From positions 30,340,001 to 30,404,000 of the forward strand of contig NC_046681.1 in assembly GCF_009870125.1 (NCBI RefSeq): DNA of 64,000 nucleotides, read 5' to 3'. Below the pieces are notes generated by a model. The model worked only from the letters and a program-made list of their open reading frames with translations. It ran no database searches and was not told where the DNA came from. Of the stretch, positions 1 through 14,962 are shown in pieces. This DNA comes from Drosophila pseudoobscura. Taxonomy: Eukaryota; Arthropoda; Insecta; Diptera; Drosophilidae. The position numbers were made by a program, and so were the translations under genes. Numbering within the stretch: the stretch's first letter is position 1; the number at the start of each line of letters is the position of its first letter.

Positions 1-930
1 AGACATAGACAAGCTGCGCAACTGATTGCTAAATAGACAGGCAGCCAATACACATCGATAAGACCAAGATAACCGACAGATTGTCTATAAATGTGGGTGT
101 GGGTGAGGTGGTAGGGATTGGTTGGGCTTGGGTGTAGAGGACTCAGTCGAAGCGGACGCTGCCTGATTAATTAGGGCATTAATTTTGCTAAATTACTCCA
201 ATACATTAGGGAGATCGAAGCCATTTGTCAAAATTAACCTGAGGACCAATGTAAATGAATTCACCGTGCGCCGAACGTCGAACACCCGTAATGAAGTCCG
301 GGATATGCCGAGGACGACAGGACGACAAGACCGACAGACCGGAACTCAAGAGTACCGAACAGAATTGAACTGGGGCTAAAATGGGCGTGGATTGTGGCAA
401 TGACAACGATTACGAAGGCGTATCAATGACTGATGACGGCACGGATGGATGCAGAGCACGTGGTCTGTTCTTGACGACTTTGAATGGTTCGCCAGCGAGT
501 ACGATAGAGCGAGACAGACCAGAACATCAATCTCCTGTCCCCGGACTCAGTCTCTCCACAACTGCATAAATCAGAAGACAGCTGCATCCGCAGCCGTTTT
601 CAAGCTGTGAGATCATACGAATTTCCCACTGGCCATGCCTCAAATGCGGCAGCGGCAGTCAAGATGCCAGCCAGGATGCCTATGCGGCTTGGTCTGCTTG
701 TCTATCTGTCAGTCCGTCAGCACAGGCACTACAGACAGTCCAGACAGTCAGACAGTCAGTCATTCAGCCATATTCCAGGCTCTAACCAGGCACCAGCTTG
801 TTTCCAATCCCGACGGATAAGTTAACAAAGCAGAGCAGAGCAGAGCACACCACACCGAACCCGAGAGATACTTGTAGAGACAGTGCCGCTGTCGCTGTCG
901 CTGAGATGATGACGGTGAAGGGCTAGTGGC

Positions 931-966
931 GGAGACGAAGACCGAGACGGAGACGGAGACGGAGAC
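931..966. repeat. GGAGAC hexamer repeat
   Basis: Roughly six copies of a GGAGAC-like hexamer; the last three are perfect. A short CTGTCG repeat lies just upstream (about 889-903). Simple sequence that creates long open frames on both strands by chance. Confidence 0.85.
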
Positions 967-1260
967 GACTGGGCAGATGATGCCTCTGAAAGCGTGCATT
1001 TTTTCAGCCCAGACCCAGACCCGAGGCTTTGCGCTAAGCCACTTTTGTGTGGTCACACGGACGACGCACCCGCCGAAGATGTCCCCATCCGTTCCGTTGG
1101 CTCCATTAATGTGTATGGGGCGACATTTCCCACTCACAATTGCAGGCATATTATGAAAAATGCACAATGTGCCATCAGCACACAGAGCTTAGCCGAAGAT
1201 GAAGCAGCAGCAGCGGAACGGTATGGAATGGGCGACAACTGTAACGACGTCATCATTGCT

Positions 1261-1279
1261 CTCTCTCTCTCTCTCTCTC
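1261..1279. repeat. CT dinucleotide microsatellite
   Basis: An uninterrupted run of about nine CT dinucleotides. On the minus strand it reads GAGAGA, which could also serve as a GAGA-factor site; that role is only a possibility. Confidence 0.85.
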
Positions 1280-1975
1280 CCCCTAGAATCCTCAAAAGCT
1301 TAAAGTTTTCTAGGAAGCAAGACGAAGACGAAGACGAGGACGCGGACTGGAGACAAGAGACAGAACAGGTAGTCGACGACGCTGCTTTACATTTTTATGT
1401 GTTGCTACACGGGTGTACGGGTGCCAAAGGACGGGTCCTGGGCGGCATTAATAATTGAAATATTCACTAACAGGAAGTTGAAGACGTTAATGGCGCTCGA
1501 CGAGGTAAAGGCGAGGGTTTGAGGGCTGTGGCTGAGCAGCACCGAGAACCGAGCAATGAAAGCTCCTGTCTACTATCACTCCCCGCCCCTACGCCCTACT
1601 CCCTACGCCCTACACCCTACTCGTTGTGCTTGATTGAGGTTTACTTTGCTGCTAATGCATAAACCATGCACAGACATCAGCAGGCAGCTCACATCACATC
1701 AGACGCGGCATCAGGCTGCTGCGTCTTTGGCCTCTCAAAGTCCTGCTTCTGCTTCTGGTTCTGGTTCTAGTTCTGGTCCTGCTCTGCGTTCTGTTCTGTG
1801 CTCCTCTGTTTTGGCCCGGTGTAGGGAACTTATTTTTAGCTCATTACGGGGCAAACGACTCCTAGGGACGGACAGAGAACGAACGCCCACTAAGATGCCT
1901 CGGAGCACTGCCCCATTTCCCCGTTTTGACTTGTCCTTTTGCGTTGCTTCTTGCTTGTCACCCTTCTTGGCTCGA

Positions 1976-2024
1976 CTACGGCTATGGCTATGGCTATGGC
2001 TATGGCTACGGCTACGGTTACGGC
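1976..2024. repeat. GGCTAT/GGCTAC hexamer repeat
   Basis: About seven hexamer units, GGCTAT shading into GGCTAC. It produces Gly-Tyr and Ser-His dipeptide runs in the overlapping open frames, which is why those frames are not called as genes. Confidence 0.85.
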
Positions 2025-5000
2025 TTCTTCCTTCCATATCCTTGTGAAATTGTGAACAGTATTCCCAAAACACTGGCATGCGTAATGAGGCTCGGCTCGA
2101 GTTTCCACTTTCTTCTTGTTTTGTAATTTCAAAATCATCTCGCCCGCCGCGCTCTTTGGCAAATGAGAAGCGAATTTGTGCGCTGTGCAACTTGTGGCTG
2201 CCGCTGCGGTCCTTTTTCGTTTCGTTTCGTTTCCGCTCCTGTCCAAAGAGCGCTTGTTCACCAATTCCCGTAGCAGTCATTTGCGTTTATTATCACAACG
2301 CGTTCCACTCGAACATAAACTTCAATATACATATACTCGTACCAACTCTTGTATCCGGCGTAAAGTAAATTTAGTATTCGATTTCTTGCATACCCGTGCA
2401 TACTGCTGTCCGTTCCCGTACCCGTGACGGCTTTAAAGCAGTCCAGCAATCCTCTACAGCTCTTTAATGTGCGCATGTGTAGGGTATAGGCGGGAGGATT
2501 CTGGTGGCATACTGGGAGGAATACTGGCGCAAACTGAAACCGCAAAACGCCAAAAGGAAATAAATGTGCGACTTTGCAATGAAACAAGCATTTATGGTGC
2601 CATAAAACAAACCAAGCACGAATATTTCTAACTCATCTTAAAACAAATACATGCAAGCACCAGCGAGTATCCTTGTGCATATGTATCCCGTTATGTGTGT
2701 GGTGTGTGTACTGGGCACACACACACAAACACGCTTATGTAAGAAGAGAGCGCGGAACCCGTCCGTCCCTCATCCGCATGTGTTTGATTACATGGCCAAA
2801 ATTTTGTGTGTGTTTTCTGTTTGACTAAGGCTTAGGCGGCGAAAGAGAAGATGGAGCAAAGGAAGCGAAGGACGAGGACAAGGACGACAACGACAACGAG
2901 AACGGGAACAAGGATGCGGATGAGTACGGAGTACGGATTGAGGGTAAGACAAAGTCAAGCATAAAGTTGCTCAGATAAAGTTTGATTAGTGCGACAGACT
3001 AAAGCCCAACTGCCAGCCATCCAGTCAGCCAGCCTGCCAGAATTGGGGTTAACAGATAGTCACAGCAGCTTTATCCACACTGCCACTTCCATTGCCACTG
3101 CCGCGGTCTCCGCATTTTTCGCTGAGTGTATTCCCACGTACGGATGCATATGTGTGTTTTCGAGCATATGTATACCTCAGCAAATTTGGGAATTTGTAAA
3201 AAACGAGGGGGAATGTGAGAATGTCGTCACAAGGACCGCGGCTCTGCTTTTATACCCGGTACTGTTTTGAAATACACTTGTAACAGTGCGATATGACAGG
3301 AGTCAGTATACAAAACTTTGTTGCTCTGGATCTTATGGTCTCTAAGATCTTGGCCGTCGAAAAGATGGACGGGCAAACAGACATTGACATAACGACTCGA
3401 CTATTGATGCGGACGAAGAGCATATGTATATACTCTATGTGTTCAGAAACTCTTTCTTCTGGGTGTTACACAAAACCAAATCAATCATAAAACTAAGATA
3501 TCCCTAAACTCTTCGAGTACCGGGTATAAAAACCAGCGAAAAAAGACGCCGCCGCCAAGCCGAAAGCTGAATTCAATGCTGGAAAATGGGGAAAACGGGA
3601 AAGGAGCAGCCGGCGAGAGCGCGAAGGAGCGCACAAAAAACCGCAAAATACAAAACGCAAAATTACTCCCACGGGACATTCGTATGGAGTGGGTGTGGCC
3701 CAACAAAATTACCGCCGACCCTCCAGGAATGAGGTGGGTGTTGTTGGCTTGGGGAAATGCTGAAAAGTAAGAAATGACATGTCGCATTTTAAAGTCATTC
3801 CCTTCAGAGGCTGCGTCAACGTCAACCTCAGGCCCTCGCCTGAGGTGTAGGGGCAGTGGATGGGGCCCTCCTGTAGGGGACAGGAGCACCGCTGGGTGGT
3901 TAAATTATTTTAAAGTGCTTTGTTGGTTATTTGGCTTCCATGTGGCAGCCGCCGCTCTGCTGCTCTTTTGGGGAAATTAAATTTGAATATGTGCGCCTTA
4001 AAGAAAAATCTTTGTCGCAATTTCATGGCTCCGAATCTGGTTATCGGTGGCTCCTTTGAACCATCAGCTTCTTCGACTCCGGGACCGACTCCGACTCTTT
4101 CTCCATCTCCCTTCTGACCACGACACATTTACGGGTAAACAGTGTTAATGAAGTCGCATTAATTTGAGTGCGTTACGGAGGACAAATAGGGGGCAGAAGA
4201 CCCACTAAGAGTAAGAGATGGGGCAACAAAGCCGTAACGACTGAATCGCACGACGGCAAAGAGGCAAAGGACAAACAGCACTCTTGCAGTCTCTACCAGA
4301 GCCTCACACACGAAGGGGCCACGCTACGGCGGAGAGACAATGACAATACAAACATTGAGTAACAGGGAAAAATGGCTAAACGGGACAAGGACAAGCTCTG
4401 GTTCTGGTTCTGGTTCCCGCTCTTTCTCTGGCTTTGGATGTGTATGTGGCTTTTCCAAGGAAGGCGAGCGTGGGGCCCAAAGAGTTACTGCCCCAAGAGC
4501 TGCTGCTGGTGCTGCTCGTCCTGGAGCGTCGTAAAACGACGACAAAGGCGAGGAAAACATGGAAATCTTGTCATATTTTTCTTGTTTACTGTCAACATCT
4601 TTGTACTTGAAGTCCCATTATGTTAATTATGATGAAGTAAACAGGACACAGTTGTTGTTTATTATAATTACCAACAGTCGAGTCAGTGACAGTCAAGACT
4701 CGAGCCTCGAGTCGTGGCACAAGTTGCAAAATGAATTTGTTGCACGTCCAGACGTCAGAAAGTAGCGGGACGGGTGGACGAACTTAACGTATTCAATTAG
4801 GGAAGCCTGGGAACCTTGGGCCTGGGCTTGAGCCTGGATTCCACGAGGAAAATCATTGAAGTTTCGCTTCACATGAGTGCCAGATGCCAGATGCTTACCG
4901 GCAGCGGGCGAATGATTCTGATTCAGAGCGTTGATATTTGTCGACTGAGGCTCGACCACGCCCACTTTACGCATTAACAGTTAGCAGGCGGTGAACTGCG

Positions 5001-8000
5001 AACGGCGCAAGGAGATGGGATATGGCTTTTTATTGAAACTTTGTTGTGTCCTTTGTTTTGCGGTTATAATAGAAATTCCCGGCATACTTTGCTGCATTGT
5101 TTGCCCCAGACAGAGGCATGCCACGAGGCAGTGGCGACGGTGGCGGCGGGGGCGGGGAGCTCTCAATACAAACAAAAATAATCAATAGAAATTGTTATGC
5201 AAACAGCCTTTCAGTCCTTTGTATGCGAGTCGCCGCTTATTTGCCCAAGAAAGTGACGGGATGTGATGTTTGGCAGCCAACAGACAAAAGGAAGGCGCAG
5301 GATAGACGCACGCATCCTCATAAGGAAATAAGAAGACTGAAAAGGGTTTCCTTGGCCAGTGCGCCTAAGGAATTTTCCAAGTGCTCACCCAACAACATGG
5401 CCTCCACCCTCCTCCCACACACCCACACACACAGCGGGAGAGAGAGAGAGAGAAATGGAGAGAGGAGGGCATCCGGCTGGGCTTCCGCTCCATACCTCCT
5501 CTCTGTAGCCTTTGCCGTTTCCTCTGCCAAATGCATTTTTAATAATGCAACGGACGCTGCGCTGTCAAAAAACAATGACATTAATTAGCCGCTCTTTGTG
5601 AGTGCAGAACAAAAAGTAAATTTCTATGCAGCTGCGCTTTGTCCATGCCCCATCCCCACTCTCTCCCTCTCCCTTTGCCACGTTTTCCTTCATTTTCTTG
5701 CCCTGCCCCCTTCCACCATCGCCATGCCTGTTGTTGTCCATTTCTTTTATGTGCACCAACAGCGGAAAAATTCATTACACTTTTGCACATTGTGCGCGTT
5801 TTTGTATTCAGAACAAAAAGACGTGCCGGGCAGGGCTCTCTCCAGAGCGCAGCATGAAAAAGTTATCTAAGAGTGTAGAAAATGGCCGCAGTAGCAGGAG
5901 CAGGACCAAGGCAGGAAGGCAGCGGGAATATGGAGGAGTGTTGAGTGTCGAGTGGGAGCCTGCCTGGCTGCCTGCCTGCAACGGGGATGCATATGCCCGG
6001 CCCGTGGGATAATGAGTGATGACGGACACCACGGGGCGTATACGTAACAAGGAGCAGAAGTGCTAGGCAGACACACGACGAGTGGGTGCCAATCAATCAC
6101 ACCTCCTGCGAAGGCCAACAGCTCCTACAGCTACAGCCCAGCCCAGTCCAGCCAGATAGATATTGTTTATGTGTGTATGTACGACTGCTCCCTCCCAGTA
6201 GCACACCCTGTACAACCACACGGATCAACGGATAACAGCGCCTAGAGTAAGTCTCTCTCCTGTTTTCTAGGTGGGGGTATCTTGTAGTCGACACCCGAGG
6301 TCCCGTCGTGGGTAGCATTTTTCCTTGCTATGCTGCTGTCTCTATTTTTCTCCTCTAGAAGGAGCACACTCTCTCCCATTCTGTTTTCCGTTCTGCGTTC
6401 CATGTATTATTGCATTCTTCTGCTCAATGTGTTGGCCCTCCCGTTGACTGTAGTCCGTAGTCTCCCCGTAGTCTGCCCCATATACGAACACCAGCAGCAG
6501 CAGCAGGACCATCGTTCGACAAGTGGCCGGAGCTCAATGCGAATGGCGACTAATGTCCAGCAGGCACGTTTCAAGCGCACAAAGCTGTAAAATATGTAGC
6601 ATACACAGAGTGGGGCAGGAACCAACACAACGCCCCGCCCCCTCAGCTACAAAAGCAACAAAAAGAGCGCCAGCAGCCGCACACACAAGGCCCACACACA
6701 CACTCATGCTACACAGATTCAGATACAAATGCATCTGTGGCCGACGTGTATGAAGGAAAAACAAAGAAAAAAAAAATGAAAATAAACAAATCGCGCCATA
6801 AATTGCAACTTTGCAATTTTGAGAATGTAAACAGGAAATGTTTTCTTTCTTTCTGGCTAGATTTTCTAATGGAAAATGCGATGCGAGCCCACTTTTCAGT
6901 GAATGTGAATAAAAATGTCATTACCCAAATGAGTGTGCATGCTTTAAGGTACTCCACTCCTTTCCACTCCACTACAGTCCTCCTCGTCCTTAAAGTTTAC
7001 TCCGTTCTCCTCCGCCAGGAATTCTATTCATGAAAATAGTATGGGCATGGAAAATGGAGAATGAGCACAGCTTTTCCACTCCTGTTGTGAATGTTGCTAC
7101 AGTTTCATCAGAAGTTTACTTCAAGTATACATAATTGTAGTTTGAGTGCATGCTTTGTACTACCAGGGGGGTTCGCTATCGCTCCCGCCTCCCTTCCAAC
7201 CTGTAGATGAGTCTCATTTGCGCAATGAACGGGCCCGGCGCACTGTAGGAGACTAATTTCTTTTTTTAAACTTTCTTTCGGCCTGACTTTAAAAAGTCGC
7301 GCTTGCTAAAGTTAATTTGTAGGCATCACGACATGGACTTGATGCATCAAGAACTTTGATTAAAATCCCACACACAGACACAGACATATATTTTAGCGCT
7401 CTTCATCGGCTATGACCGGATTTACACCTCCATACGAGTCCTGCCACACACACATACAACACACATACGCCAACGCACGAATTGCTATATAAATTTGCAC
7501 ATAAAGTGCTCGGCGCTCGGCATTAAACAGGAGGAGCAGCAGAAACGGGAGACAGGTCAGAGAGGCGGGACAGAGGTTCTTTGCCATGGAAAAATATATA
7601 AAACAAATTTATAACAAAAACGTGATGTGGTTATTGATGGATGGGCTGGTAGCTGCTTGGAATTGTTTTGGTCGGGTCAAAAGGTAACGCAGCAAGCGAG
7701 GTGAACACCTCAGCTCCGAGGGCTGGCACTGCCCTACACACATGCAGATAATAAAACGTTTCCAATCCCATTTCCCCATCCCCATTCGGATGTCCATTCC
7801 GTATCCCGATTTCCCCCCACCCACTTCATCTGTATTGTATTCCGATGCACGCGCACGGGTCAGGACTCCCTCCGAGAAGAGTCACATATGGATACGGGCA
7901 TGCCGAATGCGGATGGCTTGTATCGAAAAAATAATGATTTTCCTTTGGCTGTCGCCTTTAATTATTTTGCGGACCCAATGCCACCGACCACGCCCCTGCA

Positions 8001-10165
8001 CCTGACTCCCTCTCCACGATGGCAGGACTGCCAACACTGGCAGCAACCAGCAAATGCAGGGACGTGTCGGATTCGTTTATTATGTGGGTTGGATTAAGAG
8101 CTCTACGCAGCTACGAACCCCAGACAGCCATCCGACTAGATGGGGGCATCACGTGCTGCCCCGTCCGTCCGTTGTTTTTTTGGTTGCGAGTCGCCTACGC
8201 CATCATCGTGAAGCTTCTCAATCGATACATGAGTAAGCCGACACACCGAGACACTGCTGGTCACACTGCTCCTTTTTGTTCGCTTCGTTTCATTAAAAGT
8301 TCACATTTGGTTCGGCCAGGAGCTTTGCTAATTACGGCACGGGGCCACATTAAGTGTCCCGTTCATTCTTTCGGTACCGCTTTGATCCTCTGCTCCGATG
8401 GCTGCTCGCGTTGCACACCGCTCCCATATGGTATAAGGTGGCGGTGACCTCCCCCGACATTATGCCCCGTGGACGGCAGTTCGACGATGCAGCTGATGTC
8501 GATGCCGATGCCAGAGGCAATTTCCTTCTCAGCAGCATACGCAGAACGTCCACCTCATCCTTTGGGCTTATTCTCCCTCTCCATCTGCACGGCGAAGGTG
8601 CGGCACACATGCACATGCCCCGCTCCGGGAGGGACTGTTATTGTTGCCACTGGCACTCACGGTGTTGGGTTAATGCGTCGACGTCGTCTTCTGTCCCCAT
8701 ACTCCTCGGAACGTTTTCTTTTCGCTTATTCGTTTTATTTTTATTGTATTTCGTACTCGTCCTCATGCCATTACCCTGAGCCTGTTCCTGCTCCTCTTGG
8801 TCCTGACGCTGCCGCGTCTTCCTCCTCTGTCGTCGTCGAGTCCCATTTCCAATCACTGAGCAGCAACAATCGAACGCTCCAGGCGCTTGGCAGTCGACTG
8901 GCGGCAGTCTGCAGTTGGCAGCCGGCAATGGCGTTGTCGAGGCGCAGAGAAAGCAAAATGCTTTTAACTTTTATGGCTCTAATGGAGTTTTATGCAAGTC
9001 GGGGCCCCCGTACCCTGCACCCTGCACCCTACCTCCTGCCTCCTACCCCTGCTCCCGCTTCTATCGTCGTGTCCCATACGAGTACGAGTACGAGTGTATG
9101 CGAATGCAACCGAAATGCCGGATGCGTTGATTCTTTCACGTTTTTCAAGTCACCAAAACGAGACTGCACTTTAACCCGTACTCATAAGAGCATGTGCACC
9201 ACCGGCATGTTATCTGCTTAATGGGCATCATGCTTGCAACCTCCTCTGCTGTTCCGAACAGTTCCGACTGTTCTCCAATTTGACACTGGACACTGGACAG
9301 TGGAAGTGGACACTGGAAATCGAACAGAGAACAGTGGTCAGCGTGATGAACTGACCCGCGGCCGACAGGCCGCCATTGTGTCCTGTGTCCTGTACTTATC
9401 GAGGTAGCCACGCTCCGTTGCACGCTTGCACGTGCGACTGCAACGGCATTTGCCCCTTGGGTAAGCGGTCGAATGGGGGGATGGGATGGGATGGGGGGGC
9501 ATCGTTTCACAGTTTGCCAATGCTGTCGAAATTTTGAATTTTGATTGGCATCAGCGTGCGGTGCAGTGTTCCGTGATTATCGCCCCAGTCGAGTACATTG
9601 CAATGGCCCACTGTCCACAGTCTGGGTGTGTCCCGGTGTGTCACTGACCGGCTTATGGCAATTCGGTCATCAAAATTGAATACTGCTCATGATGCTAATT
9701 GCACAGGACCGGCCTGGCCCCATGTTTTGCTGACTAATTTTGTTGTTTGCCGCGGACGTTGATAACGCAGGCGGATAGAAGGATAAGAGTTGCCATTAGC
9801 TGGATGTAGAGCATGGAACCCCACCATGTTCCGCGAGTTCAGTTTCAGTCTCAAATGCCCTCCAGTCTTGATTAGCAGATTGATTATTCCCCCAGCTCCA
9901 TAGACAACTACGAGCGCCTCATTCAATGCCTCACTGCGTCCAGGCAACTGTCAACAGCCAAGTGACGCGCCATTGTTCCTGCGAACAGAAGAAATCAGTG
10001 GAGGAAATTCCTACCAGCCATCCATCCAAAAAAAGTCCGCTAAGGAGGAGGACTCGTCGCCGAATTCAAAATACCTAATTTTATTACAGGACATCAGTGT
10101 TCTTTCAGCGAAAAATTTAATTTTCCAAATCACAAATTCTTTATTTGTTTCCACGAGCAGGCCGC

Positions 10166-10193
10166 TCTGGAGTCTGGAGTCTGGAGTCTGGAG
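10166..10193. repeat. TCTGGAG heptamer repeat
   Basis: Four consecutive copies of TCTGGAG in otherwise unremarkable noncoding DNA. Confidence 0.8.
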
Positions 10194-13100
10194 GGCCAGC
10201 CCTTGACTAGTGATGGAGCCGAGGGGGCAGACGAGGAGGCGGTCAGGAGGCACTCGTGCTGGTCGGCAGGGTTGTCCTTATTGAATTGCTGCAATTGGAC
10301 TCCTCCTTCTTTCAATGTGTACATCTTCACTGGGCTGAGAAGGGGAATATGGCGTCCTGTCTAGTCTTCTGGCTTCTCCTGGCTGTTAGCTGTTGGCTGC
10401 AGTAAAGGAAAAGCAAACCGAGAACGGAGTAGACTTTTGTGTGGAGCAAAAGAACAGAACGGAGAAAGCCTGCGAAAGCCATGGGAAATACAGTAAACCC
10501 GCTTTATTTTCACATTTTATAAATTTTCCTTTTCGTTGCTCGTATCTCTGCCTTGTTTGTGGTCTGCCTCGCTTCGCTTCGCTCTGCACTGGCTTCTGCA
10601 TTCCGCCTGATTCTATGCTGTGTGTATGTATGTGTGTGCCACTTTACCGTTGAAAGGTAAAAGACACCGACCGCTGTGCAAGGGCCGGACTGAAGCAAAA
10701 GGCACGCGATATAAACACTCGCCTTCCCTCTGGCATGGCAGCCTCCGCCGACTGGCACTGGCACTGGCGCTGGCACCGCTGACAGCAGCCAACGAAAAAT
10801 AGATATATTTCGGAGCATCACCAAGAGGAAAGAGACGGGGGCTAGGAGGCAGAGGGAACGGGGATAGCGTACAGGAAAATAGCACAAGCGGCAGAGCGGA
10901 AACGGAAAAGAAAAATATTGTTTCAATTCAATTGAAGTTAAAATTGCATGATTGCAACCAAACCAGACGAAAGAAGAACCGAACCGAATAGAAGAGATGG
11001 GGAAGGAAGGAAGAAGGGCAGGGGAAGATGGGGCAGTGAGGGGGAAATTCCTTCTTTCCACACACACACATACACACACACACTCGGAACATTCGAGTGG
11101 AAAATGAGGTACTGGAGTGTTTAAACAAAAAACAAGAGCGAAAAGAACACGTATCGGCATACACCGTGTAATCCTGGTTCAGGGCTAAGAGCGTTGCGAT
11201 ACGATGCGTTTCCTAATCATTAGCGTATGCAGACGATAGTGACATTAGATGATCAATCGTTGGATAGTTGAATGTTGAGTAGAGGAGGAGGAGACTGACT
11301 CGCAAGTAATCTGCTTACAGCGAGACTGGGACTCTTCAAGGCAGCCAGAACTCCCCATCTCATAAGCCGTGTATATCTATAAGCAGCTTAGGCCTCGGAG
11401 GCAGTCAAAGAAGGAGGGAGCCTGTGAAAGTAGAAAGAATTCCAAGTCACCCGGCAAAGTCCTGCAAGTATTCAGCAGCAGCAGCACCAGCAGCAGCAAG
11501 GTGCAGATGCCCCAGCCGGATCTCTGGTCAACTTCACCGCCATCCGCGCTCCCCTCTCATAAACTCTTCATGAAGAAATCCCCTTCATGACTCCCAGCGG
11601 GAAGACGGCTGTCGGGCAGCGCATAATAATGTTTGCATAGCTTTTGGGTTTTATTACTCGGCTGTGTAAATGCCAGCACAGCACAGCAGAGCAGAGAAAG
11701 CACCGTTCTGGTCTGGCCTGGCCTGCCCTGGTCGTTACACTCTGCTGCAGTCTCCTTGACTCTACTACCTCTACCGCCATCTCTACCTTTCTTTGGTGCT
11801 GCGTTAGCCTCGTTTTCCGTTGTCCCTAGTCTTGCCGCGTGACAGCGACAAGCCATTTCTCTCCTGCTCTATCCCATCCTTTCCTGTCCTGTGCAGTCAT
11901 TTACATGTTTCAGTCGCTCCCAATCTTATCTTGTAGCTCTGCCTCTACTTCTGCCTCTGCCGCTACCTTGGTCGCTGTCTGGACGAGCTCTGGACGTCTT
12001 GGCCACTTTATGTTTTGCTTTTGTGCATTTTTGAGTTAATATGCTTAGCAGCACATTTTGTTGTCCCCGACGACATCGTCTTGGCCGAAACGAAAGAGAG
12101 ATGGCTCCCGGAGAGGGGGAGGGGGAGAAAGAGCGAGAGCACAGAAGGGAGCAATGGGAGCTTATCTGCTCGTGCTTGTCGAAATTTTTGGGGCTGCTCC
12201 CTCGACTTTCGCTTTAAGAACTCAAACATATTACTCTTGTACTTTTGCTTGTTCTTCTGCCATTTTTCTTGGGTGCCTTTTGTTTTAGTTGAGGCTCTGC
12301 TCCTTGGCTGCTTTGTTCTGCTTTGAAGTTTGCTGACGCTGACTGGTCTTTAAGGACATTGGAAATTGCGGTCAGGACAATTAATTTCCGGTTGAAGAAA
12401 CTTTCCTTCAGTTTTTTGGCAGCCACTCGACCGAACCGCACCGCTCCGCACCCGAAAGCCACCCTCGCATTCGCTTTCGTCTTGGACTTTTTCGTTTGTC
12501 GTCTGTCGCCTGGCCCAGGCATTAGGTGGGCATTATTATTGAGCGTAAAGGCAAAGCAAAACTTTCATCTTTCCCGATTCTAATCGACCTTGTTCTTGTG
12601 CTTGCTCGGTTTTTCGTCTATCCTTTTCCCTACCTCTTTCTCTTTTTCCATCGTTTGATTTTCAGAATAAATTTCCTCTATCATAGGGACAATGAAACTT
12701 TTTGGGATAAGTCTGAGTAGCAGTGGGAATGGCAATGGGAGTGAGAGTCGAAGTAACCGTGGCAGGAAGGGGTAACGAGTAAGTTGATATCTAGCCACAA
12801 CAACACTTATGCCTTCCACACGGTGTGGCATAAGTTAAAAATCACTTACCGTCGCTGAGGCGAGGCTCACGTTGCGTATACTTAACAAAGTGTCATCAGG
12901 CCGTGTTCGTGTGCATTCATACATATGCGGACGTACAGGCACACACACATACGTAAATATGTGGGTACGTATGTTTGTGCGAAAGGTAAAGTGTGCAAAA
13001 AAATGTCACCCATTCTATTTAGCATTCTAACGAACGCATTCACCACCACCAGACGGCCACATAACTATTTACAACCCCCCTCCCCACATAAAGACATGAA

Positions 13101-13357
13101 GATGTGTCCGTGTCCGCATTCTAGCTGTAGATATGCCTCTATCAGAGGCTACAGCCATAGCCATAGCCAGAGCCCAAGAGCGATACGTGGCCTGCTCATT
13201 AAAATTTCAGCTCACGTGCACAATCTGCACTTAAAGGACCCTTCGAGGTTTGAATTTTTCACATTTTCGCCAACTCGAGATGATTTCCCCCAACTGCCAC
13301 TGCTACTGCTACCCCTCATCCTGCCACTCGTACTGTCGCGCCAAGAATGGAAAACTA

Positions 13358-13387
13358 CTCTTACACTCTTACACTCTTACACTCTCC
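13358..13387. repeat. CTCTTACA octamer repeat
   Basis: About three and a half copies of an octamer, CTCTTACA. A GT-rich tract follows around 13428-13500. Confidence 0.8.
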
Positions 13388-14928
13388 TAAGTGCTATGCC
13401 ATGTTATGCACGCACTTCCGCTCTTGATGTGTGTGTGTGTGCATGTGTGAGTGTGTGTGGGTATGCGAGTGTCCTAGTGAATGTGGGTGGGTGTGTGTAC
13501 GCTCAAACAAACAAGCATTGTTAACGCAGTAAGGAAGTTATTTGCAGTGGCCAACACAATACGGCCGCAAATATGCTTCAGTATGGTAGGAGTATGCAAC
13601 GAAAGGTGAAGGACAAAACAGAACAGAACAGAACAGAGCAAATTTGAGCTCTAAAAAAATGGATGTCCCTTCCTGGCACCCACCCACGCCGTTAGCACGA
13701 GAGTACAAGCACGAGCAGTACTAAGAGAAGCCAAACTTGACATGTCATCAAAAACACATTAAATGCGTTTTTTACGAGCTCGTTTATCCAAACTGTCGTC
13801 CACCTGTTAAGTTCAGCGGCGGAGCAGGAGCAGGCGCAGCAGCAGAAGCGGGGGAGCATTCGCTGGTTGGCGGCGAAGCGCCGTCAGGACTACGACCGGA
13901 AATTGCCGTTGCGTGGTAATTGAAAAGTTCTTTTTTCCCGCTCTTCGCTCTCCTTCCGCTGCCGCCCCGTGTGCCGCTCGTGGAAACAAAGTGGCATTGC
14001 TGTAAATTAGTTTTATAATTTTTTTGTGTGCCCGCCGCCACAAACAACAACATCAGCACAAAAAGTTGCAGGAAATTTGACAAGTTTTTACTGCCACCAA
14101 CATCTCCGCACTCTCCATTCTCCGTTCGGTTGTTTCTGGATCCGATTCTGGATCTGTGGCCACTGTGAAAACGAATGATTTATATTTGTTTTATTTGCCA
14201 TTGGCAGTGCCCAGGCATTGCCGCCTAGGAAGAGTAGATTGAGCACGTAGAGAGTGTGTGAGAGGATCCTGGGCAAGAAGGTAAAGATGAGCCGGACTGT
14301 CGTGCTTAGCCTCTGGCGACAACGACTTAATATGAGAAATTGTCTTCGAGGCAGTTCGTCCTACATCCCCCCCCAAGCCACCTCGAGCATGAAGGTGACA
14401 CGAGAGACCTGTCCCCCCAGCTGCCTGCTGCTACCCCACCAATCTGTTGCCACAGACTGCTGCTTAAATTGGAGCTGAGTCGCACTGCGATCCGACTTAA
14501 TTAAGATAAATGTTCAACAGCAATTAACGTCTCGTATTTAAATGAACTTTTTCAGCCATGTGTGTGTGTTTCTGGGCTCGGGATGCGAATGGGCCTCGTT
14601 GACATCCCAGTCATTAAACATGGCAAGTGCCGCGGGTGCAGTCGCCAGTTGAAAAGCCGGATGTCCAACAATTCCTTGCAAATTTACCTCTACTGCCTTC
14701 TCCTCAATCTCTTCCAATATTTATTGTGTAAAAATTCACGCCTAGTTAGATCGAACCTCGCGCCCCCATGCCCTTGCTGGCTGCAGTGGTGCTGGAGTGC
14801 TGGAAACTTTGTCCTTTACGCTCGACATAGCCGCACTCATTAACTTTCCTAATTGAAACTATTAGCGAGGAGTGAGAGCGCGAGAGATAGCTACCGCTGC
14901 TGATGGTGGGAAGAGGAAGAGATCTGCT

Positions 14929-14962
14929 CTGCTGTTATGCTGTTATGCTGTTATACTGTTCT
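14929..14962. repeat. TGCTGTTA octamer repeat
   Basis: Three to four near-perfect octamer copies, decaying into CTGTT/CTGCT sequence at the right edge. Confidence 0.8.

Noticed and set aside
760..1167. Open frames of 100-220 codons in the first 22 kb, including 760-1167, 1735-2280, 10510-11160 and 21053-21700
   Set aside because: They arise from simple repeats and pyrimidine/purine tracts, overlap each other on both strands, and lack protein-like patterning or splice partners.
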